Below are positions 12,922-25,060 of a stretch of DNA of 64,000 bases, in pieces (position 1 is the stretch's first letter; every line of letters begins with the position of its first letter). This stretch comes from Gonapodya sp. JEL0774. Taxonomy: Eukaryota; Monoblepharomycota; Monoblepharidomycetes; Monoblepharidales; Gonapodyaceae. The DNA is taken from positions 47,784-111,783 of the forward strand of contig JADIIX010000071.1 in NCBI GenBank assembly GCA_027604505.1, given 5' to 3'. Position numbers and translations under genes: made by a program. The notes below the pieces were generated by a model, which made no database searches, was not told the DNA's origin, and saw only the letters and a program-made list of their open reading frames with translations.

Positions 12922-15900
12922 ATGCCCCTGCAACAAGAAAAACTCAGTGTGGACGGTGCAGCATCTTCATCGACTCAGACTGATGCAGACGAAGGTTGGG
13001 TCGACGTCGCTCAAGGAGGAAGTCTGACAACGGGGAAACTCAGAGCTGGTTCTTCGGGAGGATCGGAAACAGGAACTGCCACGAAAGATGTATCACGCTT
13101 TTTAAAGACACCAGCAAGTAGACACAATGGTTCACGGAACTCCAAGCCCGTGACAGCACCTCAACGTCAAAAACCGGCAGGGTCCCGACCGCGGCCCTCC
13201 AAGTTCTCGCTCTCAGACTTGATTTCTGTAGCCCTAGAAGGAACTGGGAGTGAGGGCGGAAACGGGAGTGGAGGATTGTCCTCTAGTGGGGTGACTGCTG
13301 AGCAGAGAGAAAGGCTACCATCACAGTCAACCCCATTCAACGGACAACCCTGGAAAGAAGTAACGCTCGTTGCAGGCCCCAGCTCTCCTTCTTCAAACAT
13401 AGAAGCAGCAGATTTTCCGCCGCTTGGTGGAACCCCATCTCCTGCTCGACCTGTCACCTCAACCCCGCGGGCGGCCAAAGTGTCAACTCCGGTGGCGCCT
13501 GCGAAACGGAGTGTGCGCTTCACAACAGGGTTGCCATTGAATCTCCGCAGCAGTCCTTTGTCGTCGCGATTGGGTTCTTCTGGTAGAGGAAGCACAACGG
13601 CAACGGCGAGTAGTAGGCGGTCTTCGTCCACCATGTTCTCCAGTGTGACCCTGATATCTCGACGGCCCTCAGACCAATCAAGCAGGACCCACACAGCCAC
13701 GTGGCGTAGTGCGTGAAAGCGCAGCTTCAAAGAAAAAGAAGGTGCTTGCTCCTGTTGTCAGCATTCGAGCCACTCAACTTTGTTTCGGGAAGTTCTCATG
13801 TCTCTCTCGTGCTACTAGCTTTCGCGAACCAAGAAAGCCGTCCTCGCACACCGCAGCCACATCAAGAATCTCTCTCGAGCACGCCGTCCAGCTTTCGACG
13901 ATCCCAATGACGAGGGAAAGGGCCGTGATTCTGGACCCCCCGAGTTACCCACGGATGAGCATCACGCACATGGCGACCCGCCAGCACTGCGTTACGAGAA
14001 CGATACTGATTGGCTCGACGTTGATGCGGAACCATTTGATCCCACCTTATCTTCCGAAGAGGTTACCGACGTGGAGGCCACGATGATTGCCCAAGCCATC
14101 CAAGCTTCTTTAGAAGACGTACCTGTGTCGCAATATCACACATGTGGGATCACATCTGCACTTCCGGTTGAGTCGCCAACACAGACCCCAGTTGATAAAG
14201 CACCGCAAGGGAGCTCCTCATTTTCGTTCGCGGAATTATTGGATGCACCGGAATTTGTTCCCAACTTTGCGACAGTGTCAATCTCGACGACGGAATGGTA
14301 TTTTGATGCGGAATTGCCAATGGAAGGGACTGGTACGGCGACGGCGGATGGAGAGGGAGCGACAGAAACGCCAAAGAAGCGGAAACACAGAAGCAGAAAG
14401 AGGACGAATGGTGGTGGTGCCGGTAACGGTGTGATAAAAGAGGACATCCAACCCCAGCAGCCAGCCAAGATATTGGCCCCTGTGGATAACATCCCAACCG
14501 CTAAAACAGAGGCACAGAATGCTTCCCGTGTTTGGGACGGCACGAACTCTGTGCTGAAGACTGAATCGGCTCGTAAACCTGCATCTCTATCGGCACTCTC
14601 TACTGAGCATTCGAACGTCTGGGAAGCAGCTCCAGACAGTACACCGACCTGTACACTGCCATCAAACCCGGCTCCGAAAGACTCAAACGGAGATGCGTCG
14701 ATCAGTCAGCCGTCTAAAGCTAAACGAAGACGACCCCGTCCTAAGAAGCCTGACTTGTCGGTTGGCGTTCGGTGGGCGCTTGAGAGAAACGAGGCGAGAG
14801 AGAATAAAAGTGGTCCGAAAAGGTGAGGTGTGGTTGCATTTTCTGCACGAACCCGAGGATGGAACAACTTATTTGTTGATCGATTCCATGGTAGCTATGT
14901 CACTCAACTGATAACGGAAGAGGTTGAGAGGTAAGTGGTGGAATTTCCAATGGATGTTATTTCTGAAAGCATCGTTGCTTGTTATAGTTCCATCAATGCA
15001 TTTCTGGCCAAGGTTTCGCAATTTCAGCTGCGGCAAGTTCAACAGAATCCTACAAAGGTCGGTTTTTTTCTCTTGCTTGTGCCGTGCACAACAAACAAAC
15101 TGGATCCACTTGTGTAGGCAAAACAAAAGCGTCGCTTTGTTGCTGGGCTTCGTGAAGTGGCGCGTCACTTGATAAGAGGTAAAATCAAAGCAGTCATTGT
15201 CGCCAAAAATGTGGAAGAAACTGGATCAGAAGGTTGGTCGTCCTCTCTGTTCAGCAACATTCTCCAACAAGATACTACCCAAGGATATCTCCAGTTGGTC
15301 CGTGTCCGCTAGTATCTCACCTTCTCGAGCTCTGTCACCTTCACGGTGTTTCCATTATCTTCGGTCTCACCCGGCGGCAACTCTGCGAAGCGTGTCGGGC
15401 AACCCGACAAGCAGGAGTATCTGTCGTAGGCGTGATGAGCATCGCCGGTGCTGAGGAAGAATACAAAACGCTGCTTTCAGTCGCTGAGGAAGCTGGTGAA
15501 CTGTGGCGAAATCAGTTCACTGCCAGACAGGAAGGCGGGAGGAACAAATACAATTCGAGGGGTGAGAATCCCGTGTGGATTGCCGCATGGGAGGGATACG
15601 GTGACCCTAGAGTCTTGGACGCATGTGCGCGGAACGGTTGGAGCATGGATCAGCCTGATGACTGTTTGGCACTCACACCGCTACTTGCAGCGGCCAAGAG
15701 AGATAATATGGTCATTTTCCAAAATCTTCTGAAACGGATTCCGACCCTAGATATCACTGCAAAGTCGGGGTCCGGGGAGACCATTGCTCTAATTTTGAGC
15801 TTGACTGGTCGTACTGAATGCCTGTCACAACTTCTTACATTGGCCATGGAGCTTGATCGCATACGCGGAACACCATTCACTTCGGGCGCCACAGCACTAT

Positions 15901-16760
15901 TGCTTACTACAGCAAGCCCAATCGGTACGACACCACTTCATGCCGCAGCAAAGCTAAAGACATCGGAGTGTGTCAGGACACTTTTCACGTTCGCTGATCG
16001 ATGTGGCATGCAGTTGAATCCAGTTGGTCGAGATCGTCAAGGTGCCACCCCGATCGCCGTTGCCTGCCAAGTGGGATCTGTGGGGACAGTGAAAATTCTT
16101 CTCGAACGAGCCGAGCGGCCAGATGGATGGATGCACTCTATCTTTGTCGGTGATAACACTACAACCCCCACCATTATCGCCGCGAAAGAGGGTCATTTCG
16201 ACGTTCTGCAACTGATGTGCCGAGCAGCGTCTGGAGAGTTATTCCAACCCCCTCCACCGAAGCGCATTGGATCATATAAAAAGGAAGTGAAGATTAAGCC
16301 ATTCAAGCCTGATTCCTCCGCAGTTGCGGTGCTTCTGAACGCGAGAGATATACTGGGGAGGACGTGCCTGTGGTGGGCAGCATTTTTCGCGCATCTGGAC
16401 ATTGTGAGAGACATTCTTACACAAGGTGGGGATCCTAGAATTGCCGATCTTCGTGGGTTACGTCCTGTAGATGTCGTTGGGCTCGGTGCGAATGGTGGTG
16501 CTGGTCAGTTGGACAACAGAGCGCTGGACGAAGTGATCAAGCAGATAGACGCAGAATCAAGTGCGAGTGAGACAGACGATTCTGATCACGATAGCGATGA
16601 TACAGAAGGTTCTGTGTTGGGGCATCCTCCACCCTCAAAGCCAGTCAAGAAGACAAAGCCTTCTCCTTCCAATGAGAAACACCCGGCGAGTCGTTCTGCA
16701 AAGAAAGTGGCGCTCACAAGCCTGGAGAAGTGCATGGCGATCCGAGACCTCCTCACGTAA
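12922..16760 (+). CDS. SECISBP2: SECISBP2-like selenocysteine-decoding L7Ae protein fused to ankyrin repeats
   Basis: The N-terminal ~600 residues are Ser/Thr/Pro-rich and disordered. The RNA-binding part is built from exons ending at 14822, then 14895-14930, 14970-15057, 15118-15233 and 15295 onward, all in matching phase. It reads YVTQLITEEVE, then VSQFQLRQVQQNPTKAKQKR, FVAGLREVARHL, KIKAVIVAKNVEE, LLELCHLHGVSIIFGLTR and GVSVVGVMSIAGA. This follows SECISBP2 segment by segment (YQKDPVKAKTKRR, GLREVLKHL, KCVIISPNCEK, VPVSVVGIFSYDGA), including the region just upstream of the L7Ae fold. SECISBP2 binds SECIS elements in selenoprotein mRNAs and recruits eEFSec to recode UGA as selenocysteine. 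The same open frame then runs without an intron into about six ankyrin-like repeats (15560-16470; for example TPLHAAAKLKTSE, TPIAVACQVGSVG, TPTIIAAKEGHFD) and a Lys/Ser-rich tail. Human SECISBP2 has no ankyrin domain. The 5' exons (13640-13740) are not fully resolved. Confidence 0.85.
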
Positions 16761-16910
16761 GCAAACTACAATATCAATGTGAATATGTATACATCATTGT
16801 GTCCGTGAAGTGAACATCATACAGCGTGCAAAATAAACCTAATTCAATCACTGAATGCCACTCAGAATAGTGTTTTGGCCCACGACTACCAATAAAAGAT
16901 TAAGCAAGTC

Positions 16911-19872
16911 TCAAAATGCCCCAGAGATTGCCCCGGAGATTGTTCCAATTGTCATTCCCATCACCCTCCCATCCGCTTTTTCATGAACTGTCAAGGTAGA
17001 AGCCTGAACCCACGGTGGATTCTTTGACAATCGTTGGACTTCACTTTGTGCCAATGTTTTTTGGCGCCGGAGCTCTCGAGCAAGCTGGTGTGCTATTTCC
17101 CACCAAGCGCCGTACTGTGGGTATAACATCAAATTAACGAAATCGACCACGCATAAATCGTTCAACTCTTCAGGAAAACCCACGTATTCTATCTCATGAA
17201 TCATTGTTTCCAGATCGCTACCGGCAGTTTCCCCACCACCTGAGCGTTGAATGTGAGCAACGACTCGAGTTGAGGGGCGTTACGACAAAAAAAGCAACTT
17301 ACTTCGAATATTCGCCACCCACACTAAAATTGATTCACCAAGAGCAGCAGAAGGAACGAACGGCGTACAAAGTTAACTCCTTAAATGACGGAAGATTGTG
17401 ATGAATAGCCTACCTAATGCGCAGTGGAACAAACAAAACAGTCCGAATGGAGCAAGCCACATGCCACGACCATAGAATCGCTGTACAATTTGCCTAACGC
17501 ATATTGAGTGATACATGGCTTTGCGGAAGTTGTCACCTGAGACCCAAGCGGGTGGGGCGGAGACATAATCGTAAGGTGTGTGTATGTTCACACATGTGGT
17601 ATGGTAGATGAGTAGTCCACGAGCAATTTGAGGATCGAACTGTGCTGAAAATGGAGGCTCTGCGGCACTCGGGAATACCTCAACGAAGTTTTCAAACCAC
17701 GAGTTCTGCACACAGCGGAGAAGTTCAGCTGTAGGACACTCTACGATAGCATCTGAGTGAGCACGTACAAGTGGACCTTCGAATTCGGCAAGCCCTGGTG
17801 CTCGTTTTCGTGAATCCTGAGATTGCTTGAAGGCCTGAGCTTTTCCCATGATCTTCACGAAGTGACATTGCCAATCAGTCACGCCATCGAGAACTTAAAG
17901 GCTGGCGATCCCACCATGTACAATTCCAGTAACGACGGTGAAGCATCTTTGTGATCACTTTGAGATGATCCTGGAGATGTCGGTTCACCAACATTGCTCA
18001 ACAGCCCTGAGGGATTCGACTCCCACAGTTCATCAGAGCAAGGGGGTGACAAACAGTACTCCTGATCAAGAAGAATGGGCGATCGCGCGTGCGTGAGTGC
18101 AGCCATTCGATCGATGACGTATACTGCCCAGCCTGAGGACCCATCTTTCAACAAGTACGGACGGGAAAGAACATATGAAGCTCTTACCAGTTCTTCTTCG
18201 CTCTTCGTTCATTATCCAGTCGTGGGAATTTGTTGATGTCGCCTCAACACTACGCGACATACTTGGGTCAACGTGGAGCCCCAGTTCGCGAGATTTAGTC
18301 ACACATATGCCAATAAGCGAGTAAGAAAGGGCACTAAAATACAACAGTGATAAAGGACTATCCACAAGAAACCACCGCACTCATCGGCATGAAGCTCACC
18401 GTTCATTGCAATTGGCATACTGGGCCATAATCATGATTGCTTGTACAAGCCAGGCCCCTGACGCAGGGTCTCCGAGAAACTGGAACACCAGTTTCTTGCA
18501 TCGCGAGAAAAAGGTTTGACCAAGGTGCTTGCGGGTTTGGTGGCTGTGGGTACAACAGAGTTCAATCATCGTTTAGGTGTATGTTTCAGAAAGAAGGACT
18601 GCTCACTCGACGTCTGCATTGGCGGATGCGAACGCAAGTATTGCGTATAGAAGGAGAGGATTCTGCGATGATATCGTCGAGAGGAAACTGTCGGGAAACG
18701 GCCTCCAGGATTTAAACTAACCGGGAGCGAACTGAAGTGACTCTGAGCTCACGTTGGTCGATGGACCATTGGATGGCCCGCATATATGAAGCGATATTCC
18801 CAAGTGTGCTTGAAGTAATGCATCACCAGTTCATTAATAAGTTCAGGTGGAGGGAGTGGTTCCGAATCGTCAAATAGGCCGATGGGGCGGGTCATCATCA
18901 TGATAGAGTGAGAATCCCATTGACTGGCATTATCAATACGAGCAACAGGTTGATTAGATTGGAAGGCCGCGACGAGGTCTTCAAAGGAGGGGGTAACTGG
19001 TGCTGTTTCGGTGTCTCCACCGGCTTGGAGGACTCGGAAGAGGTCTGTATGATTCAGGAGGTCCAGAATCGATGGGTCAGATGTTTGAGCTTGTCCATAA
19101 CGAGCGTCCGAATCATCGGAGGTCGCCGAATGCTCGAGTGCAGTTTGATTGGGTGCATTTGTGACCAATGGGGTTTGTTGCCCCAAATCCGATATCAGCA
19201 ACTCCAGTCGAGTGAGCGCTTCATCCAAAACTGTTCGTAATTTCTCTTTTTCCTTTTTTGATTGAACCTCAGAGGATCCAGAACGAGCTCGAACATGCGG
19301 AGCGCCATGTGCGATCCCGTGGTCCACCCCACTTGCAACAGCTGCACGAGTTCGTTCCACAAGCAAAGACTCCAAAGAAGTGATTCGATTTTTGAGAGAA
19401 TTCAGCCAGCCTCGCTGGGGTCCAGGGGCTTGACGGGATCGATCTGAACATTATGTCCAACGGAGTTTAGTACACACTTCATCCGAGAATAACGATCCAC
19501 CCACCATAGTAGCACTGGCTGCCTCGCTTCTTACAGTTCCCACACACTGGCTCTCCTCCATCGCAGCGGTCGTGTTTCTCCTTGCACTGAAAGTTGGGAG
19601 ACACACAAAACAATGAAACCATAGTGACGGGGACCTCTGCGGACTCCCACCTACCGCATTGCAAGCTGAAATGGCATAGACCACGGATGGAGATGACGAT
19701 GTCAGACCATCAATCAATTCCTTGAACGACTCAACTCGTTTGCTGACATACCAATCAGGGTCCTCATAATTTTCTGCTTTGGCTTGCCTGGACCTGTGCT
19801 TGAATCAGCAGCTGAGTCTCCATCCTCCTCTTCTTCTGCGTTTTCAGCTGCCGATGACAGTTTCCTCTTCAT
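16911..19872 (-). CDS. Zn(II)2Cys6 transcription factor, tandem copy A
   Basis: Exon 1 (19872-19752) encodes a Lys/Glu-rich start; an 11-nt microexon (19665-19655) and the exon from 19586 complete a binuclear zinc cluster with spacing C-x2-C-x6-C-x6-C-x2-C-x6-C (CNAC, KEKHDRC, CGNC, QC). A basic linker with PGPQRGWL and a coiled coil around LKNRITSLESLL follow, then a disordered stretch. The C-terminal half is the fungal transcription factor (middle homology) domain with blocks such as LPPPELINELVMHYF, HTWEYRFIYAG, DRMAALTHARSPILL and YGAWWEIAHQLARELRRQ. These factors bind CGG half-sites as dimers in the nucleus. Exon order, microexon, linker and C-terminal blocks match copy B downstream of the same strand, so the two arose by tandem duplication. 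The target genes cannot be inferred. Confidence 0.9.
19655..19665 (-). other. 11-nt coding microexon of zinc-cluster factor A
   Basis: Sequence CTTGCAATGCG, bounded by TTTCAG upstream (intron 19751-19666, 86 nt) and GTAGGT downstream (intron 19654-19587, 68 nt). With the G ending exon 1 it encodes Ala-Cys-Asn-Ala, supplying the first zinc-binding cysteine. Skipping it or reading through would destroy the zinc cluster or the frame. Confidence 0.75.
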
Positions 19873-20059
19873 GTTTGGATGGAGGCTAGGCTGATTATGA
19901 AGGCATCACACGAATACCAAACCCCTGCCAGGTTTTGCCAGGTACACCCTCCAGTAAAATCATCACATGCAAGTAAGTTTATACGTGTGAAGATAGGTAA
20001 GTAAATTAATATCCCTATGTACACAAGATTGGCCAACCGATTGGGAGGAAAATCAAAAT

Positions 20060-23000
20060 TCATTCTGCGATACTCGTGATTTTAATGTCGCGGAGCTCAC
20101 GAAGAGCAGCCTGCTGGACTGCATTCGACTGGGATGATCTGACCATTCGCGTGGTAATGATCCTTCGTGACTCGACTGCGAGGGTCACCTGACGTCGGAG
20201 TTCCCGGGATAGTTGTAATGCTATATCCCACCATGCGCCATACTGGCAGCCACGAACGTGTGTGATAGTTAGAAAAACAAATGGAACCCCGGATTCGTTA
20301 ATTGCACTCACGTATTCGAGCTCGCCAATGATGGGTTCGAGGTCCGATTCATTCAACTCCCCACCACACCTAATATTGGCAACCAATACTTCCAGCAATG
20401 CAGAAAATGAGGCAGATGTGACTTGCAAGCTCAAAACATCCACCACACCTTCCAGAACTTACCCAGGGCGCAATGGAAAATGCAAAACAGCCCAAACGAC
20501 GCGAGCAACATCCCACACCCTTGAAAACGCTCCACCATCTGCTTTACGCATAACCAATGGTAAAGCGCTTTGCGAAAATTTTGGCTCGCAACCCATGTCG
20601 GCGGTGCGGAAAGGTAGTCAAGAGGTGTGTGGATTATGACCCCAACGGTGTGATACACAATCAGTCCGCGAGCGAGCTGTGGATCAAAATTTTCTGAAAA
20701 CGGAGGATCGGCTGCATTGGGGAAGGCTGCTAAAAAGTTTGTGTACCATTCGTTCTGGTGTTCAAACCGTATCAGATGCATGCAGCTTCGAGCCGTTGAA
20801 AGACTACGACCACACTAACGAGGGGATTATCAAACTCAATCAGACCTGTGGGAAGCCGTCTCGCGTCTTGTGATTGTTTTAATAGCTGAGCTTTCCCCAT
20901 CACCTGAACCACGTGCAAGAATTTCAGTTCGTGATCGGCACACAGCAAAGTGTTCACAGTTTCATCTCTTACCATGAAAAGTTGCAATATCGACGGCACG
21001 GCATTACGAACTTCCTCATTTGGGGACTTTGGCGTGCTGCCGGGTGAGCTCCCATACCTCAGCTGTACAACAGGGCTCGAATCCCAGAGTTCATCGGAGC
21101 ACGGTGGCGACAAGCAATATTCGTGATCAAGTAGGATAGGTGCACGGGAGTGTGTTACAGCAGCGATGCGGTCGAGGACGTAAACAGCCCACCCTGGTGT
21201 GGAAGTACAGTTGGAAGAACAATGGGTTTGCGCATGTCCGCGACGAAGTGGTGTAGACGCAGCAGAAACAAACCTGTTCTGCGACGCTCCTCGTTCTCTT
21301 TCCACTTCTCGGATAATATTTCGGGGGGTTCTCCGTGATTGGTCATGTTTGGATCAAGATGGAGGCCAAGCTCTCGAGATTTAAGTACGCAAATGCCCAA
21401 CAAAGAGTATGCCAAGGAGCTGAGGAAGCGATTCCCGGAAAGAGAAGATAGAATGAGCTCACGTAAGGTGAGAAATTCGTCAAACTTACCGCTCGTTACA
21501 GTTGGAATACTGCGCCATAATAAGAAGGGCCTGAACAAGCCCGACAGATGCTGCTGGGTCCTCGAGGTGTTGAAACAGAAGTCTTTTGCATCTCCCAAAG
21601 AAGTTCCGACCGAGTTGTTTGCGGGTTTGGTGACTAGCAGTAAGTGAGACAATGATGTCCGCGTTCTCCACAGATTGTGAGTTGCATAAGTATTCACTCA
21701 CTCAGCGTCGGCATAGGCGGAAGCAAACGCGAGGGCTGCGTAGATGAGAAGACGGTTTTGAGACATCACGGTGGACATGAAACTGCAAGTAAGAGCGCAG
21801 GACACCGCTCAACAATAACAGGCATGAATGAAAATAAAGCCGCCAGGCAACTTTACGTTGGTCTATGCATCATTGGCTGTCCTGCGTAGATGTACCGGTA
21901 CTCCCATGTATGTCGAAAGTACTGGGTCAGCAAATCATTCACCAATTCTGGGGGAGGAAGGGGCTCCAAGTCATCGAAGAGACCAACGGGACGAGTGAAT
22001 ATGGGAGGGGATGCCAGCCACTCCAATCCTGGCTCCAGTCCTTGGCTTCCAGGCCGGAACACCAGTGAACTACTGCGAGGGATGGTGAAATGATCGGACG
22101 GTACGGAGTCATGTCCGACCGCGTTGAGCACATTTATATCGGCGCCAGATAGGGCGAGAGAGTTTGCGTGCTCGGTGGGGAAAAGGTCCAGTTGGTTTAA
22201 CGGTCCGGTGAACTGAGGGTTTGGTGGTTCGTATAGTTGCTCGTGGTGCATCCCAGCTAAACTCGCGTAGTCAAGTTGTGCAAAGAGCTGCGCATCCATT
22301 GTGGGAGTCGAGACGGGCGCGACCGATTGCGGTTGCGGCTCCACCTGTGGTTGCTCGATATCTGTGAAGAGTCCTTCAAGGCGTGAGAGTGCCTCGTGCA
22401 AAACTGTGCGCAGCTTCTCTTTCTCCTTCTTAGATCCACCAGTTTCGGAAAGCTCTGAGCGTGCTGGTGCAGACTGCGTTCGTACAGGGAGCTTGGAGGA
22501 TGCGATGAGAGTCGGATGCCGGACTGCCGAGGCGGTTGAGACTGCAGCGCGGGTCCGGTCGACAATGAGGGACTCGAGAGCTACAATCCTGTTTTTCAAA
22601 CTTTCTAGCCATCCACGTTGCGGACCAGGGATCTGACGAGCCCGTTCTGTGAGGATCAAGGTTGGGAATCGAGGTCCGTATAAATGGGATACCGTTGAGC
22701 TGCCGCAGTCACCATGGAGCATTCAACGTACCGTAAGAGCACTCCTTGCCTCTTCGCTTACAGTTTCCGCAAGTGGGCTCCTCTCCATCGCAGCGGTCGT
22801 GCTTACTCTTGCACTAGTTTCCGTTCCTGCAGATTAGCACAGAGTAACATATCCACAAGAATGAAGATAAGCGAGAGACTCACGGGGTTACAAGCTTTTC
22901 GATTCGGTAGTGTACGAGGCAATGAGCTTGTGACCCAGGATGTCAAATGGTTTGGGACACACTGTACCTTTGGGTGTTCTTTTGTACTTCCTGGCCCTGG

Positions 23001-23079
23001 GTTGAAACGAGACTCCACCATTCAACTCCTCCTGCTCAGCTTCGGTATCATCGCTTTCTGATGGACGCTCTCTTTTCAT
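20060..23079 (-). CDS. Zn(II)2Cys6 transcription factor, tandem copy B
   Basis: Exon 1 is 23079-22968 (starting MKRERPSESD), followed by an 11-nt microexon (22894-22884) and the exon from 22813, giving the zinc cluster C-x2-C-x6-C-x6-C-x2-C-x6-C (CNPC, KSKHDRC, CGNC, EC). The linker PGPQRGWLESLKNR, the coiled coil, and the C-terminal blocks LPPPELVNDLLTQYF, HTWEYRYIYAG, DRIAAVTHSRAPILL and YGAWWDIALQLSRELRRQ closely follow copy A. The C-terminus is longer in a different way (ends KITSIAE). The gene ends 187 bp upstream of copy A's start codon, in the same orientation, and its own start faces the C2H2 gene on the plus strand. The middle homology domain is spread over several exons between 21850 and 20060 whose boundaries I only partly resolved. 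Confidence 0.9.
22884..22894 (-). other. 11-nt coding microexon of zinc-cluster factor B
   Basis: Sequence CTTGTAACCCC, with an AAAAG acceptor (intron 22967-22895, 73 nt) and a GTGAGT donor (intron 22883-22814, 70 nt). It encodes the same Ala-Cys-Asn-x segment at the same phase as in copy A, so the microexon predates the duplication. Confidence 0.75.
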
Positions 23080-23370
23080 GGTTTTGGCGGGATTTGCGAT
23101 ACCGAGACCGGGCGAGGCAGAACACTTCACCCGCGGGGCTCTGGGCTCCAACACCTTCCCAAAAAAAAGGCAAGCAGTTTGTTTGGCATTACCGATTCCC
23201 TGATGGTGAGCGAAACGGAAACGTCAATCATCCGTTCCTGATCCATCTCCTGTCGTTGCACCGGTGTCTGCTGCCTATCGCGGGAACAACGTCCCGCTCC
23301 TGTCGAGATTGCAACTCCCCAACCTCACAGACACCTTTTTTTTTTTTGGACAACTCATCTCAATCCAACA

Positions 23371-25060
23371 TGCTCGCATTTTCAAAACCAACAGCTCTCC
23401 GCCTACATAAATATTCCTGGTGGTCAGGCATTTACCAGTAATGCCCAACTATATCCCCCTCCCCCTCCTGTCCTCCCCCCAAAGACTGCAGATGAGGAGC
23501 TCCCAAAGAAGCGGAGGCCATCCTCTGTTCATCCAAACAGGAAGAGGAGAAAAGTCACTTCCTTGCAAGAATTGACGGAAGACTCCACCAACGTCGTCAC
23601 AAGCGAGATGTCGGAGTCGATGGATACTGCGGAGCCCCACAATGGATACTACAATGTCGACATGCAGAACTTTTTGCCGAAGACGGCGCGATTTGTCATG
23701 AATAATCGAAAACCTTTTCAATGTGAGCAACGAGGCTTGCCCACAGTGTGATCATTCGTCGTGGGTGCGCTGATGCCCACAGCGCACACTGTTGTGTGCT
23801 CCACGCCCACTTCAAGGTACTTCGGAGACATGCCAGCGCAGGTACAAGAACCTCGTCAGTATCCTCAACCACCATCACGCCACTCATGCTGAGTCGTCAG
23901 ATAAATCACGTGACGATGACCCGAAACCCTTCAAGTGCAAGATTGGTGATTGCACCATGGAATACAAGTGAGCATGCGCCGAACCGAAACTTGTTTCGAC
24001 TGGAAAGTTTACTACAGCTCTTTTGCCAGGCAAGCTCTTGGTTTGGCCTACCATATCGAGCGGGCCCATGCAAAGCTTCCACCACATCCGGCGAGTGGTG
24101 GCGACAGTGAAGCCAGAAAAAGGCGGCGCAAGGAGGGAGTGAAACCGTCGGAAACCGATTCGAAGCCATATACCTGCACAGGTCTGTTACATCTCTCCGT
24201 CTTGGTTCTCTGCCTTCTCTGACTCTTTTCACCAACATCTTCCAGCAACAGGCTGCGTGAAACGCTTTAAATCGCCCAACGGTCTTTCGTATCACCTCAG
24301 AAGTGCGCATCCATCCCTGGCAGCAAGTACTGGCAGTGAACGTGCGACTTCTTGTACGTTGATGTAGTTGTCATGCACAGTGATTCCCATTCTGATTTTC
24401 TCACTCACACTCTCATATACACGCGCAGCAAAAAGTAAAGCAGATGCCGCCGCTCAAAAAGGAAGTTCCAGTGGATCCACAAACGGGCTGCATCGCGAGG
24501 CCATTATGTCTTCTCCAGGGCAGGAATCTGCCGATTCGAAGACTGAGCAAATCGCTGAGCCTGCCCTCAGCAGGCATGGAGCTACGCAATCTACAGCTTT
24601 TCCAATGCACAGTCCCCAGGCAATGATAGCCACCTCAACACAACCCAACAACTTGAGTGCCCTTCCTGCACTCCCGAACCAACCACAGAGAACTTATGTT
24701 CTCGTCACTGCTCCGCCACATTCCTTTGAACAGCACTCGCGCACTTCGACCTTGACGTCAGTATCACCTCTTCACGCCTCCGGACCTCCTCCCTCCGACG
24801 CTGAAGAGGAGGCGCGTACGTCCGCGGTGAACCACCCCCTCTCACACGGAAGTGACCGCGGTGCTTCGGCCGGGTATCTCGCAGAGCAATATAATCAGTC
24901 CGCTTTTCTTGCCACAGCGCACGCCGCAGCACCACTTCAAGCTGGATTCCCACCTGCGGCTTTTTGGAACCCTGCGTGGGCTGGGAACCAACCCATGTAC
25001 TTCTACCAGCCTGCGGGCAAGGACGGCACCGCGTACCCTGCCTATGTGCTTCGTGAGTAA
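23371..25060 (+). CDS. C2H2 zinc-finger transcription factor, SFP1/JAZF1-like
   Basis: A basic, Pro-rich N-terminal exon (open in frame from about 23362, with PPPPPVLPPK and NRKRRK) leads to three C2H2 fingers split by introns. Finger 1 is KPFQC joined to CQRRYKNLVSILNHHHATH; finger 2 is KPFKCKIGDCTMEYK joined to ALGLAYHIERAH; finger 3 is KPYTC joined to TGCVKRFKSPNGLSYHLRS. The RYKN...H and NGL-x-YH motifs are those of yeast Sfp1 and animal JAZF1, which regulate ribosome-biogenesis or metabolic genes. A Ser/Pro/Ala-rich tail follows and ends at 25060. The start codon is not settled: no ATG lies in the open part of the first exon, so a 5' exon is probably missing upstream. The introns inside fingers 1 and 2 are placed by homology only. 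Confidence 0.75.
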
